Of a stretch of DNA of 64,000 nt, positions 1 to 8,321 are shown piece by piece. The stretch comes from Desulfosarcina widdelii. GTDB lineage: Bacteria; Desulfobacterota; Desulfobacteria; Desulfobacterales; Desulfosarcinaceae. The position numbers and the translations under genes are program-made. The stretch covers positions 4,340,001-4,404,000 of the forward strand of contig NZ_AP021875.1 in assembly GCF_009688965.1 (NCBI RefSeq), read 5' to 3'. The notes under the pieces were generated by a model that was not told the origin of the DNA, did not search any database, and saw only the letters and a list, made by a program, of their open reading frames with translations. How positions within the stretch are numbered: position 1 is the stretch's first letter; every line of letters starts with the position of its first letter.

Positions 1-1
1 T

Positions 2-82
2 TACAATGGCGACGAACGGTTTTCGGTAAAAGGAGTTTCGGTCATCAATCCGGCTTTGCATCGAGGGTTGGATAAGATTTAA
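2..82 (+). CDS. C-terminal end of a protein entering from the left edge
   Basis: An open frame runs from the left edge to a TAA stop at 80-82 and gives 26 residues ending in INPALHRGLDKI. The stretch DERFSVKGVSVINP loosely resembles the C-terminus of PIN-domain proteins, where a short strand with a VxNP-like end is common. That would fit the truncated vapC start on the other strand nearby, but the fragment is too short to identify. It could also be chance open frame. Confidence 0.25.
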   Translation, partial: YNGDERFSVKGVSVINPALHRGLDKI

Positions 83-245
83 TTCTTTCTGCATGCGGCA
101 AGAGACGCTTAAAGGATAGATAGCAATCGAATTCATCGCGGCGGAGACGCCGCTCCCACGTTTAGATGGATAATCGCAACAACCCGAACCATGCAAGGGA
201 AAGTTCCATCCATCAGCAGGACAATCGTTTCGAACGGCAGGTACA

Positions 246-362
246 TCAAACGTTGGAGCGCTTCCAGCCGCGATTCAATGAAGAAGCCGCGTCAAGGGCT
301 ATTGTGTTGGGGATGGGCTTGACCAGTTCCGGTATTACACAAGTATCCAGAAAGAAGTTCAT
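246..362 (-). pseudogene. Truncated VapC-type PIN toxin (N-terminal remnant)
   Basis: The ATG at 362 overlaps the antitoxin stop in an ATGA, the usual coupling in toxin-antitoxin pairs. The peptide begins MNFFLDTCVIPELVKP, the hallmark N-terminus of FitB/VapC-like PIN ribonucleases, with the first catalytic Asp (D6) present. After about 19 residues the PIN similarity ends, and the frame stops at codon 39. A normal VapC is about 135 residues, so the three other acidic active-site residues are missing and the product cannot be an active RNase. Reading the other frames downstream did not recover the rest of the domain, so this is a deletion or rearrangement rather than a single frameshift. Confidence 0.7.
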
Positions 363-622
363 AATGCAACCTCTCTGGACGGGTCTTTGACACGAGAAGG
401 ATCGAGATCCACTTCCCGCAACGGCGATTGCCTGAAAAAAGCGAATAGGTCGGTTTTCGGTTGTTTCAGCCTGCGATATTCCTTGACGGACAACACCACT
501 ACACTTTCCACGTTACGTATGGTTACGATTTGAGGTTCGTCAGCCGGCATTTTTTTCAACAGTTCATTGAAAGTGTGAGCGGATTCCTGCCGCGATGAAT
601 GAATCCTCCTAATAGCAACCAC
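359..622 (-). CDS. Phd/YefM-family antitoxin
   Basis: The 87-residue protein has the Phd/YefM fold signature: an N-terminal helix ending NELLKK, then PQIVTIRNVESVVVLS and VKEYRRL, matching the usual 'PQIVTxRGxxVAVVVS..EYRRL' segment. The C-terminal tail would normally bind and block the toxin. The gene sits directly upstream of the vapC remnant, with stop and start overlapping by four bases. The start is odd. The only canonical start is a GTG at 622 without a good ribosome binding site, while a strong AGGAGG (605-610 on the complement) lies inside the frame and is followed by ATT codons. The original start codon may have been lost. With the toxin broken, the antitoxin may be a decaying orphan. 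Confidence 0.7.
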   Translation of the reverse strand: MVAIRRIHSSRQESAHTFNELLKKMPADEPQIVTIRNVESVVVLSVKEYRRLKQPKTDLFAFFRQSPLREVDLDPSRVKDPSREVAL

Positions 623-630
623 ACAAAGAG

Positions 631-665
631 AAACGCCCCGGTAGCGTAAAGCCGCCGGGGCGTTT
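631..665 (-). terminator. Hairpin terminator downstream of the porin gene
   Basis: Perfect 11-base arms (AAACGCCCCGG at 631-641 and its complement at 655-665) enclose a 13-base loop, 55 bases past the porin stop. On the minus strand the stem is followed by a T-rich run (TTTCTCTTT), as in a Rho-independent terminator. Confidence 0.6.
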
Positions 666-719
666 GCGTTCGTTTGTCATTTAGCCGGAAATCTAAAATC
701 CGGCTGTAGACAGGTCGGT

Positions 720-2372
720 TTAGAATTCCACGATCAACTGTCCGTAAAACGTGGTGTTGTCTTCGATCTCGGCATCCGGATCGCCCGCTTTCCAGAAATC
801 ACCGGCCGCCAGGTGGGCAACAACCCCATTGAAGGTCAGGTTGTCCATGATGTTCCACTCGACGGTCAGGTCGTACTCCTGGCCGTGATCATCATCCCAT
901 TGCTCTTTGTCGGTCGAAGTCAGGTCGAGGTACGGGGCGTCGTCGGCTTTTGACGAGACAAAAAGCGCTCCGATTTTAAGGTTGTCCAGCACCTGGTATT
1001 CGGCGCCCAACCAGTACATCTGGTACCCGGCACATCCGGCCAGCGTCTGCCTGCCACCTGCGAGGTTGCCCAGGGCAATGCCGTTGGCGTCCGTTCCTCC
1101 GAAGGTCCCTTCCATATCGGCAGTGTCAGAGGTGAGCAGAAAGCCGTGCTCCAGATCGATGCTTTGTTCCAGGTAGCCAATGGATCCAAATTCGTCGTCG
1201 GCCCAGTCGCTGTCGCCCTGCACGTAGGTGTATCCGCCATTGAAGGTGAAGCCGGCGATCGTATATTTCAGGTCAATGGTGGCGGCCATGGCCTCGCCGT
1301 CCAGTTCGTCAAACTGACTTCCGTTGCGCACATCGGTGCGGGTCTCATCCAGCTCGAGGGTACCGAAGGCATAAAGGAATTCCGCCTCAATGCCCAACGG
1401 GCCGAAAGTGCCCTTGAAGTAAGGATCAAGGACCCAGAAGGCGGCAGTGCTATTAGTAAGACCGCCGGAAATCAGCGAACCGGCAGCGGCGGCCTGACCA
1501 GCTGCCAGGGATGCATCCCTCTGCAAATTGGCTAGATCGACAGCCTGTCCCAGAGCAAAATCGTTTGTGGCGGCCAATTCACCCTGAATAGCCGCATATG
1601 CAGCATCTTCACCAAGTAAGGGGGCCAAGCCCGCATAGATTTGGGCATAGGCACCGTCATAAGTCGCCTGCGCCAGTGTAGCCGCGTCATTCAGCGCTTC
1701 ATAATTGTTGTATCCGGCCTGAAGGGCTCGCAGGTCGGCCATGTCCACGAAACCTTTCAGGTTGTAGCGGGAGACCAGCAACCCGGTGGACCAGTTCTCT
1801 TGTTTGTAGGCAGTGAATCCGTAGGCTCTGATGTTGTCTTTGTCCGAGTCCGAGACTCCTTTATCCCCCTCACCGACACGCTGGTAGACCAGGCCGGAGA
1901 TGAAATCGCCCACGGGCACCACCCACATGATGCGATCTTTGGCAAGGTCGTTGCTGCCGTGGCTGGCGGTGCTGTCACCCAGGTCGGTGCCCCAGGGGGT
2001 GTCGATGTAGCGCCCGACGATAAACCCGCCGATAGGGGTCTTGATGGTCATGTAGGCGGCTTTCCATTCGATGTTGTTGTAATCATCATCGAACTCGGAG
2101 CCGGCATCAGAGGGGTTGTCACCCCAGACATGACCTTCCAGCCCGGTAAACTGGGTGGTGAGAGTGATGTTGTCGGTGATTTTGAAAACCGGTTTGGCCA
2201 TGAACTCCATTTTGCTGTAATCGTCTGTGGCATCATTTGGACTCAGGTTCGAATTGGAGTTGTTGTACGTCTCCACAAAATAGTGACCCGAGACTTCCAC
2301 CTCCAGGGCCATTACCGGGGCGGCGATCATCAACGCCGAACATAGGGCAATCAGTAGACTAACCTTTTTCAT
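720..2372 (-). CDS. Outer-membrane beta-barrel porin with an Ala-rich insertion
   Basis: The 550-residue precursor starts with a clear signal peptide (MKKVSLLIALCSALMIAAPVMA, cleavage after about residue 22). Alternating amphipathic strands rich in Tyr, Trp, Gly and Asp follow, ending in a C-terminal FYGQLIVEF whose final Phe is the typical barrel-assembly signal. It resembles the porin-like proteins annotated in Desulfobacterales genomes, and the solute cannot be predicted. Residues roughly 209-307 are unlike the rest: an Ala/Leu-rich, probably helical segment that would form a large loop or plug. The start is supported by AAGGAGGAGCC six bases upstream. It appears to be monocistronic, with a hairpin after the stop. 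Confidence 0.75.
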   Translation of the reverse strand: MKKVSLLIALCSALMIAAPVMALEVEVSGHYFVETYNNSNSNLSPNDATDDYSKMEFMAKPVFKITDNITLTTQFTGLEGHVWGDNPSDAGSEFDDDYNNIEWKAAYMTIKTPIGGFIVGRYIDTPWGTDLGDSTASHGSNDLAKDRIMWVVPVGDFISGLVYQRVGEGDKGVSDSDKDNIRAYGFTAYKQENWSTGLLVSRYNLKGFVDMADLRALQAGYNNYEALNDAATLAQATYDGAYAQIYAGLAPLLGEDAAYAAIQGELAATNDFALGQAVDLANLQRDASLAAGQAAAAGSLISGGLTNSTAAFWVLDPYFKGTFGPLGIEAEFLYAFGTLELDETRTDVRNGSQFDELDGEAMAATIDLKYTIAGFTFNGGYTYVQGDSDWADDEFGSIGYLEQSIDLEHGFLLTSDTADMEGTFGGTDANGIALGNLAGGRQTLAGCAGYQMYWLGAEYQVLDNLKIGALFVSSKADDAPYLDLTSTDKEQWDDDHGQEYDLTVEWNIMDNLTFNGVVAHLAAGDFWKAGDPDAEIEDNTTFYGQLIVEF

Positions 2373-2411
2373 CTGGCTCCTCCTTGTTAAACGTGGTGAT
2401 GGTACAATGGT

Positions 2412-2445
2412 TCAACTGCCTGAAATAGTTTGCATCACCTCCTTT
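2412..2445 (-). promoter_or_regulatory. Extended Shine-Dalgarno with possible 7-residue leader ORF
   Basis: In the porin leader the complement reads AAAGGAGGTGATG (2433-2445), an almost complete match to the anti-Shine-Dalgarno end of 16S rRNA. It runs directly into an ATG that opens a 7-codon frame (MQTISGS, stop at 2412). The porin's own binding site lies about 30 bases further on. This may be a leader peptide or a ribosome-standby site. The start codon is very close to the SD, so translation is uncertain. Confidence 0.2.
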
Positions 2446-2454
2446 GGATTCGCT

Positions 2455-2746
2455 GTGGATGCAGTTGTCCAGGCTGCATCAACAATCCAGCATGTGGCTG
2501 ACAAGGGTCAGGGCTCAATAATAATTTTTTTTATAAGAATAGCGGATCTTGATGGGCGATCCGATGATATCGAACAGAAATCACAAATCACAAGCACCAA
2601 ATCTTAAATAAATCTTAAATTCAAAATTTCAAACTGCATCAATAACCCATAACGGCGTCTTAGGGTCCTGCCAGATGGTTTGGAATTTGGTCATTGGGAT
2701 TTATTTGGTTTTTGGATATTGGATTTTTCTCTCTTGTCGGTCCCCA
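2455..2746. other. Intergenic region, AT-rich repeat-like patch, no gene seen
   Basis: This stretch between the FG-GAP protein and the porin holds no convincing gene. From about 2578 it becomes AT-rich with repetitive words (AAATCACAA twice, TTAAATAAATCTTAAAT). Near 2672-2730 come related inverted words (TTTGGAATTTGGTCATTGGG, ATTTATTTGG). It resembles an AT-rich miniature repeat. The porin promoter should lie in the left part, but I cannot place -35 and -10 boxes with confidence. Confidence 0.35.
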
Positions 2747-4417
2747 CTATTTCCCCGACAGCTCACCAATTTGCTCAACGACGATATTGCTGGACTTGGT
2801 CTGCATGATACCGGTGCTGGTCACCATGGCGTAAACCGCCTCCAAACGGCCGTCGCCGTTAAGATCGGCCAGAGAGAAATCGCTGATGTAGCCGCTGATC
2901 TCCTCGCCGCTCCAGACTTCCTTCATGTTCACCTTGTTCCAGCACAGGGCAATCACCCGACCGCGAGTGTACTGGCGAAAACGCTCAACGAACCCGCGGG
3001 AAAAATCGCGGTTGTGCACCGTGACCACCTCCACCGTTCCGTCACCGTCGAGATCGGCGGGGACCAAGCGTTGGGTCAGGTAAGTGCGGTCCGTGGTGCG
3101 GGTGTCCGTGGACGATTCGGCTGTCAGAAACATGGGATTACCACCCAGTGTCTCCTGTCCGGCCCACTGGGGGCTGCCCGTCGGGGTGGTAATACGCAGT
3201 TTGTCGCCTAAAGAATAGGCAATGGCCCGGGTCTTGCCGTCGTTGAAAATGTCTCCCCGGGCAAACCGGTAAAGGGTCATCTCTCCAGGCAGGGGCAGGC
3301 GACGGCCGGCCTGGTATTCCTTGCCGGTCCAGGTCAGCTCGAAGACGCCGGGCAGAAAATGCTTTGTTTCATACAGCCCGCCAGTGTCGGTGGCCGACGG
3401 GGTTCCACGGCGCTGGCCCATGAGGATGGGGCCTTTTTCCGGATCGTCGCCGACCCGAAAATACCAGGGCTGGCCCCCGGCAATGGGCTGCAGGGAAGAC
3501 CCATTATACTCCAGAACCAATGAATCCAGCTTGTCGTGGGCATCCAGTCGGGTGACGAAGATCTCCGCCTTGCCGTTGCCGTTGATGTCTCCGGCATCCA
3601 AGGCAATGATGGTGTGGCGTTTGCCGGCATCGAAGGCTGCCAGGCGATCCAGCCGGTCGCCGTTCCTGGTTTCAACCACCACCTTGCTTTCATGTACGAA
3701 TGCGATGTCCGGACGGCCATTGCCGTCTGCATCCCCGGTGGCCAGGGCGTCGATGGTGCCCTTGAAAGGATTGCTGGTCCACAGGGGTTCGATTTCTTTC
3801 TCGACGGCTGCAGCTTGAGCGGCTGTCGGGGCCGCCGGCGGCGGTGTCGGGGCAACCACGGGTTGCGCAACGGGTTGGGGAATCGCCTGGACCGGCGGTT
3901 CCACTTGGGGAACCATTACTGCGGGTGCGGCTTCGGTCGGAGCGGCCACCTGAGGTTGGGCGGATTGCGAAGCGAGATATTGGCCCGCCTGGGTGGCAAA
4001 TTGGTTAATGTGCATGAGCACATCGCCGCTGCTCTGACCGAACTGGTTGAACTGCAAGGCGGCATCGCCGGTTTTCACATCGGTGAGGGCGGCATCGGTG
4101 CTGGCGCTGTTGCCGAAAATGGTCAGGCTTCCGGTGACGACATAATCGGCGTATAGGTCGCGTCCCATCTGGATCGGGTTTTTTCCCGGCGCCAGGGCGT
4201 CCTTGCGGATCACGGTGGCCGCAGCTCCGATGCGCGAAGCCATCATGTCCATGATGCCTTTGTTGAGAAAAGTCAGGTCTTTTTCCGAATGAATCGTGAG
4301 AGGCAGGATCAAAACGCGTTTGGCGGTTTCTTCTGCCAAGGCGGGGGAATGAACGAGAATAAAAAAGGCTATAAAAAGGCGTAGAACACCGATCAGCCGT
4401 CGTAGATCGCGCTTCAA
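2747..4417 (-). CDS. Secreted FG-GAP/VCBS repeat protein with TolB/CsgG-like N-terminal domain
   Basis: The 556-residue product starts with a basic, hydrophobic signal sequence ending in SPALA. Residues about 30-150 (RVLILPLTIHSEKDLTFL...ADYVVTGSLTIFG) resemble the periplasmic TolB-N/CsgG/FlgO-like fold. A Pro/Ala/Val-rich linker of about 50 residues follows. The C-terminal 350 residues carry FG-GAP blades with calcium-loop motifs: DADGNGRPDI, DINGNGKAEI, DLDGDGTVEV and DLNGDGRLEA. That pattern suggests a calcium-binding beta-propeller outside the cytoplasm. The start is probably TTG, preceded by AAGGAG ten bases upstream, because no ATG precedes the signal peptide. The function is unknown. 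Propeller proteins of this kind often mediate adhesion or assembly. Confidence 0.7.
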   Translation of the reverse strand: MKRDLRRLIGVLRLFIAFFILVHSPALAEETAKRVLILPLTIHSEKDLTFLNKGIMDMMASRIGAAATVIRKDALAPGKNPIQMGRDLYADYVVTGSLTIFGNSASTDAALTDVKTGDAALQFNQFGQSSGDVLMHINQFATQAGQYLASQSAQPQVAAPTEAAPAVMVPQVEPPVQAIPQPVAQPVVAPTPPPAAPTAAQAAAVEKEIEPLWTSNPFKGTIDALATGDADGNGRPDIAFVHESKVVVETRNGDRLDRLAAFDAGKRHTIIALDAGDINGNGKAEIFVTRLDAHDKLDSLVLEYNGSSLQPIAGGQPWYFRVGDDPEKGPILMGQRRGTPSATDTGGLYETKHFLPGVFELTWTGKEYQAGRRLPLPGEMTLYRFARGDIFNDGKTRAIAYSLGDKLRITTPTGSPQWAGQETLGGNPMFLTAESSTDTRTTDRTYLTQRLVPADLDGDGTVEVVTVHNRDFSRGFVERFRQYTRGRVIALCWNKVNMKEVWSGEEISGYISDFSLADLNGDGRLEAVYAMVTSTGIMQTKSSNIVVEQIGELSGK

Positions 4418-4676
4418 GTTCGAGAGTCTCCTTTTCCTATTTCAGGCGTGTGAACCTTGTTAACATGAACCATGAAAAATTAAAAGTGCAATTTGTTTCT
4501 GAATGATACTTCAGGAACGACAGATAAGGCTTGAGCGGTGGGAAAGCAGGCGTGTAATAGGAGTGTTGGTCGAAACAGGGATCGGTTTCGGGGGAGCGGT
4601 TTTTGTTAAAGTCGGGATTCCCTCTTTTACCTTCATCCCGGCAAGGAATTTATGTAAACAATGGTTCAACCATATC

Positions 4677-4701
4677 AGGGGCACGGCGGCACCGTGCCCC
4701 T
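4677..4701. repeat. Short palindromic intergenic repeat (REP-like)
   Basis: Perfect 10-base arms (AGGGGCACGG at 4677-4686, complement at 4692-4701) enclose a 5-base loop. They lie in the 400-base gap upstream of the FG-GAP gene, and no gene was found in that gap. Palindromes of this GGGGCACGG...CCGTGCCCC type recur as extragenic repeats in many deltaproteobacterial genomes. Confidence 0.6.
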
Positions 4702-4814
4702 ACAAAAACACCCACCAACTGATTGATTTTTTAGAATAATTAGGGGAATTCCTCAGTCCGCTACGCCTTTCACCCGGCAGGGGATTACGCCTTTAGCAGA
4801 AAAGAAAAGGGACT

Positions 4815-5789
4815 TCAGACCAGCATCCCCTTCAACCGCTGCCGGATGATGGTCTCAGCTTCGTTCATGATGCTGTCGACAAGCTGCCGGCAAGTGGGGA
4901 TATCGTGAATCAGGCCGGCCACCATGCCGCAGGACCACACCCCGGAATCGACCCGGCCCTCGGTCATGACTTTGGGGTAAACCCCCACAACTTCCTCGAC
5001 GATATCCTCAAACTGCAGCGTTTTGCCCAGAGAGGCCTCTTTTTCCAGTAGCCGCTCCACGGCCGGGTTGTTGAGCACCCGTTCCGTGTTGCGCAAAGGG
5101 CGCATCACCAGCCGGGTGTCCAGCTCTGTGGCCGCCACGAGGGCCTGCTTGACGTTTTCATGTACCGGCGCCTCCACGGTGGCGATAAAGCGCGTACCCA
5201 TGTTGATGCCCTCGGCGCCCAAGGCCAGGGCAGCCACTAGGCTGCGGGCGTCGGCCATGCCGCCGGAAGCAACGAAAGGAATCTTCAGTTCTTCGGCAGC
5301 CCGGGGCAAGAGAACCATATTGGGAATGTCGTCCTCGCCCGGATGGCCGCCACACTCGAACCCGTCCACCGACACTGCGTCGCAGCCGATAGCCTCGGCT
5401 TTCAAGGCGTGGCGAACCGACGTGCACTTATGGATCACTTTAATGCCGGCAGCCTTCAATGCCGGCAGCACCGCCTCGGGATTGCGACCGGCGGTTTCCA
5501 CGACCTTGACTCCGCCCTCGATAATGGCGGCTACATAGCCCGGATAGTCTACCGCGTGAACGGTGGGCAGGAATGTCAAATTCACGCCGAATGGCCTGTC
5601 AGTCATCTCCCGACAGCGGTCGATCTCTTTGGCCAGATCGGACGGCGTCTTCTGGGTCAGAGCCGTGATGATGCCCAGCCCGCCGGCATTTGAAACTGCG
5701 GCGGCCAGTTCGGCGAAGGCCACGTAATGCATGCCGCCCTGGATGATGGGATGCTGAATATCGAACAACTCGGTAATACGGGTTTTCAT
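4815..5789 (-). CDS. Nitronate monooxygenase family flavoprotein
   Basis: The 324-residue TIM-barrel flavoprotein belongs to the 2-nitropropane dioxygenase/nitronate monooxygenase family, FMN enzymes that oxidise alkyl nitronates. The relatives FabK and enoyl reductases share the fold. Visible landmarks are HPIIQGGM near the N-terminus, the AAVSNAGGLG flavin loop, and in the C-terminal half GFECGGHPG, VASGGMAD and LALGAEGINMGTRF, the phosphate-binding part. The start at MKTRITEL is chosen because GGAGGAATCGATC precedes it; an upstream in-frame ATG lacks such a site. It stands alone between two repeat-bearing gaps, so its physiological substrate is not indicated. Confidence 0.85.
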   Translation of the reverse strand: MKTRITELFDIQHPIIQGGMHYVAFAELAAAVSNAGGLGIITALTQKTPSDLAKEIDRCREMTDRPFGVNLTFLPTVHAVDYPGYVAAIIEGGVKVVETAGRNPEAVLPALKAAGIKVIHKCTSVRHALKAEAIGCDAVSVDGFECGGHPGEDDIPNMVLLPRAAEELKIPFVASGGMADARSLVAALALGAEGINMGTRFIATVEAPVHENVKQALVAATELDTRLVMRPLRNTERVLNNPAVERLLEKEASLGKTLQFEDIVEEVVGVYPKVMTEGRVDSGVWSCGMVAGLIHDIPTCRQLVDSIMNEAETIIRQRLKGMLV

Positions 5790-5825
5790 GATCGATTCCT
5801 CCAATGGAAGTAACAGGTTTGATAA

Positions 5826-6046
5826 TCTCGTAAAAAGCTTTTTCAGGCCACCGATGGCCACACGCCCGAAAGGAAGTCGCTCCCACGAAAAACTGTGCCC
5901 GAGCAGATATCACTTCCTTGGGAGTACTAGATTCGTCGTGCCGGACTTGATCCGGCATCCAGAACCCATTGAGATTACTGGATAGCGCTAAACGCCGGCC
6001 TACACCGGAATGACGAAAAGATGAGACTTTCGACTTTTTACAAAAC
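5826..6046. repeat. MITE-like element, copy 1
   Basis: Partly matching inverted ends (CTCGTAAAAAGC at the left; GACTTTTTACAAAAC at 6032-6046) bracket inner palindromes TGCCGGACTTGATCCGGCA (5940-5958) and a CGCCGG...CCGGAATGACG hairpin. The same end motif and inner hairpins recur at 10121-10246 and 28010-28133. This copy is longer, about 220 bases, because it carries extra sequence at the left. No protein is encoded. Confidence 0.5.
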
Positions 6047-6071
6047 TGTCAATTCTTCCCACCTTCGTAAT

Positions 6072-8321
6072 TTATGAAGGAACGCTGACCGGTTCCACTC
6101 GGCAGGGCACAAACCGATGCAACGGCGTTCCGATGGGGTCCCGATGACTGCTCTGGGTCAGCCGGTTGACATTGATCCCATATACAGCGCCTTCGTAAAT
6201 CAACCCGAATCCATGGGGCACCAGCACCATTCCCGGCCGCACCTGCTCGCTGATCTCCAGCTGGCCAATGGTGCTTCCGGCTGCAGTGGTCACCTTCACA
6301 TCCTGGCCGTCGGTCAGGTTCAGATCGGCAGCATCGGCCGGGCTCACCGCCACCGTACAGGCCCGTTTGCCTTCGTTCCACTGGGGATTGCGCATCATGG
6401 TGTTGATGTTGGTCTTCATATGGCGGCCGGCATTGAGGATCAGGGGAAAACCTGCGGGCATTGCAAGGTCGCGGGCTTCCTTCTCCGGCGTCAGGTCGAA
6501 AACGCCCTTCTCCAGTTCGGGAATGAAGACTTCGACTTTGCCCGACGGGGTTTTGATGCCCTCCATGGGATTCTTATCGTCGGCCCTGCCCACCCAGATC
6601 CCTTCGGGCGTGTCCAGCAGGGCCTGGAAGATGCGGTCACCCTGGTCGATGCCCGGCTCAAACCCGGCCCGAGCCGCGTTTTTACGAAAAGCTTTGGGCG
6701 CCGTCATGAGCAGGCCCCACAGGCCGGCCTTGGCAGCGCTGTCCCACTCTTTCCCCAGGGTCCGGGCCAGCACGAAAGGCATTCGCGGCAGGGTCTCGGG
6801 AACCTGGGTGCCGTATTCCATCAATTTGGCGCCAAAGGTGAGGCGTTCCTGCCGGGCGGCGGCATTCAGGCTTTCGGGAATCTCGGGAATCAAACCCAGG
6901 CGGTCGGCCAGGCGGACAAGGATCTGAGAGGCTTCCAGGCACTCGCCGGGCGGGTCTACCAATGGGCGTCGCAATTGGAGAAACACTTCCGGATAGGTCC
7001 ACGGAAAGAAGGTCACGTCCCAGGATTCGTAAAAGGTGCGGCAGGGCAGCACGTAATGAGCCGGACGCGCGGTTTCGCTCATCACGATGTCGTTGACCAC
7101 CAGCAGATCCAGCTTGGCGAAGGCCGCCTCGAAGGCCCGGGTGTCCGGCCAGGATCGCAAGGGATTGCAGGCGCTGACGATCACCGCCCGCAGCCGGTCG
7201 GGACGGCCGCTTTCGATCTCCTCGGGAAGGACCGCCGGGGGAAAGGCGCCCGCGGCCGCCGGCGGCAGGCCGGTCGCCGCCGTCCGCCAGACCTTTTCGT
7301 TTCTCTCGTCGGCATGGAATCCCATGGGCATGACCATGCCGGGAACGATATTGCCGCCGCGCATGCCGAACACCCCGCAGACCGCCGCGAGAATGTTGGT
7401 CAGGTAAGAGTTTAACGTGCTGTGACGGCCCATGTAAATGCCCAGGTCCGTGTGCAGGCACCAGCGCCGGGTGGTCATCAGTCGGCACAAGTCCCGAACC
7501 TGACCCGCATCGACCTGACACACCTGCAGGGCGCTCTGGATGTCGAAATTCTCGAACCAGGGCCGGATGCGGTCCCAACCGTCCACGTGCCTGTCCAGAT
7601 AGGCCTGGTTCTGCCACCCTTCCTGGAGAATCAGCGCGATCATGGCCCGAGTCAGCAGCGCGTCGGTGCCCGGCCGCACGGCCAGATGAAGATCGGCGAT
7701 GGCAGCGGTTTCGCTGCGCCTTGGGTCTATGGCCACCAGCGTCCGCCGGGGATCCTTGCTGAACGCCTTCAGCACCAGAGGCGCCCGGGGCATCTGGTGG
7801 CTCTGCATGCCGTTCCATCCCCAGGCGACCAGCATCTCGGCGGCGTGTTCGTCGGGAATGGCAACGTTGTATTGCTTGCCCAGCATGCGGCCGTTGACCC
7901 ACCAGGCGCCGCTGAACTCCTGGCCTGCCGAGGAATAATAATATTGGGAACCCAGGGCGCGTAAAAGCCCCAGACCGAAACCTGCTTCCATGTGTCCACC
8001 CTGGGAACTGCCGCCCAGGTATGCCAGGCAGCGGGGACCGTGCTGGCCTAAAAGACCCTGCAACCGTTCGGCGATTTCCTCGATGGCCCGGTCCCAGGAG
8101 ATCGGTTCAAAACCGTCGCCAACCCGTTTGAGAGGCCGGGTAATCCGATCGGCGGGATACTGGTGGTATAGAACATTGAGGCCCTTGCGGCAGGCATAGC
8201 CTCGGCTGCGCGGGTTGGCCTTGTCCGGCCTGACTTTGACAATGCGGCCATTTTCCAGGAGCACCTCCAGGCCGCAGTTTTGGGCGCAGAGCACACATCC
8301 GGTCTTAACCCATTCTCCCAT
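6072..8321 (-). CDS. Molybdopterin (bis-MGD) oxidoreductase, DMSO-reductase superfamily
   Basis: The 749-residue catalytic subunit carries a Mo/W-bis-guanine-dinucleotide cofactor. An N-terminal 4Fe-4S site is visible as C9-x2-C12-x3-C16-x27-C44. The cofactor domains follow (GGSSQGGHMEAG, AWGWNGMQSHQMPR, FGMRGGNIVPG, VVNDIVMSETA), and a C-terminal barrel opens at about residue 620 (LILNAGRHMKTNINTMMRNP). At the place where formate dehydrogenases have Sec or Cys I read SSAGQEFSGAWW, with neither residue, so the metal ligand and reaction are unclear. There is no twin-arginine signal, so it should be cytoplasmic. No iron-sulfur or membrane partner is encoded next to it. The start MGEWVKTG is preceded by AAGGGGGAAATC. 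It is transcribed divergently from the GlxA-type regulator. Confidence 0.85.
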   Translation of the reverse strand: MGEWVKTGCVLCAQNCGLEVLLENGRIVKVRPDKANPRSRGYACRKGLNVLYHQYPADRITRPLKRVGDGFEPISWDRAIEEIAERLQGLLGQHGPRCLAYLGGSSQGGHMEAGFGLGLLRALGSQYYYSSAGQEFSGAWWVNGRMLGKQYNVAIPDEHAAEMLVAWGWNGMQSHQMPRAPLVLKAFSKDPRRTLVAIDPRRSETAAIADLHLAVRPGTDALLTRAMIALILQEGWQNQAYLDRHVDGWDRIRPWFENFDIQSALQVCQVDAGQVRDLCRLMTTRRWCLHTDLGIYMGRHSTLNSYLTNILAAVCGVFGMRGGNIVPGMVMPMGFHADERNEKVWRTAATGLPPAAAGAFPPAVLPEEIESGRPDRLRAVIVSACNPLRSWPDTRAFEAAFAKLDLLVVNDIVMSETARPAHYVLPCRTFYESWDVTFFPWTYPEVFLQLRRPLVDPPGECLEASQILVRLADRLGLIPEIPESLNAAARQERLTFGAKLMEYGTQVPETLPRMPFVLARTLGKEWDSAAKAGLWGLLMTAPKAFRKNAARAGFEPGIDQGDRIFQALLDTPEGIWVGRADDKNPMEGIKTPSGKVEVFIPELEKGVFDLTPEKEARDLAMPAGFPLILNAGRHMKTNINTMMRNPQWNEGKRACTVAVSPADAADLNLTDGQDVKVTTAAGSTIGQLEISEQVRPGMVLVPHGFGLIYEGAVYGINVNRLTQSSHRDPIGTPLHRFVPCRVEPVSVPS

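Noticed and set aside
166..390. 74-codon plus-strand frame at the left edge
   Set aside because: It runs antisense through the truncated vapC and the end of the antitoxin, with no good binding site or similarity.
2675..3211. 178-codon plus-strand frame near the FG-GAP gene
   Set aside because: It is mostly antisense to the calcium-loop repeats of the FG-GAP protein and starts in the AT-rich patch.
4503..4739. 78-codon plus-strand frame
   Set aside because: It reads through the palindromic repeat at 4677-4701 and has no ribosome binding site, so it is probably non-coding.
6117..7415. 432-codon open frame antisense to the molybdopterin enzyme
   Set aside because: The opposite strand has clear family motifs throughout, so this is a mirror frame caused by high third-position GC.
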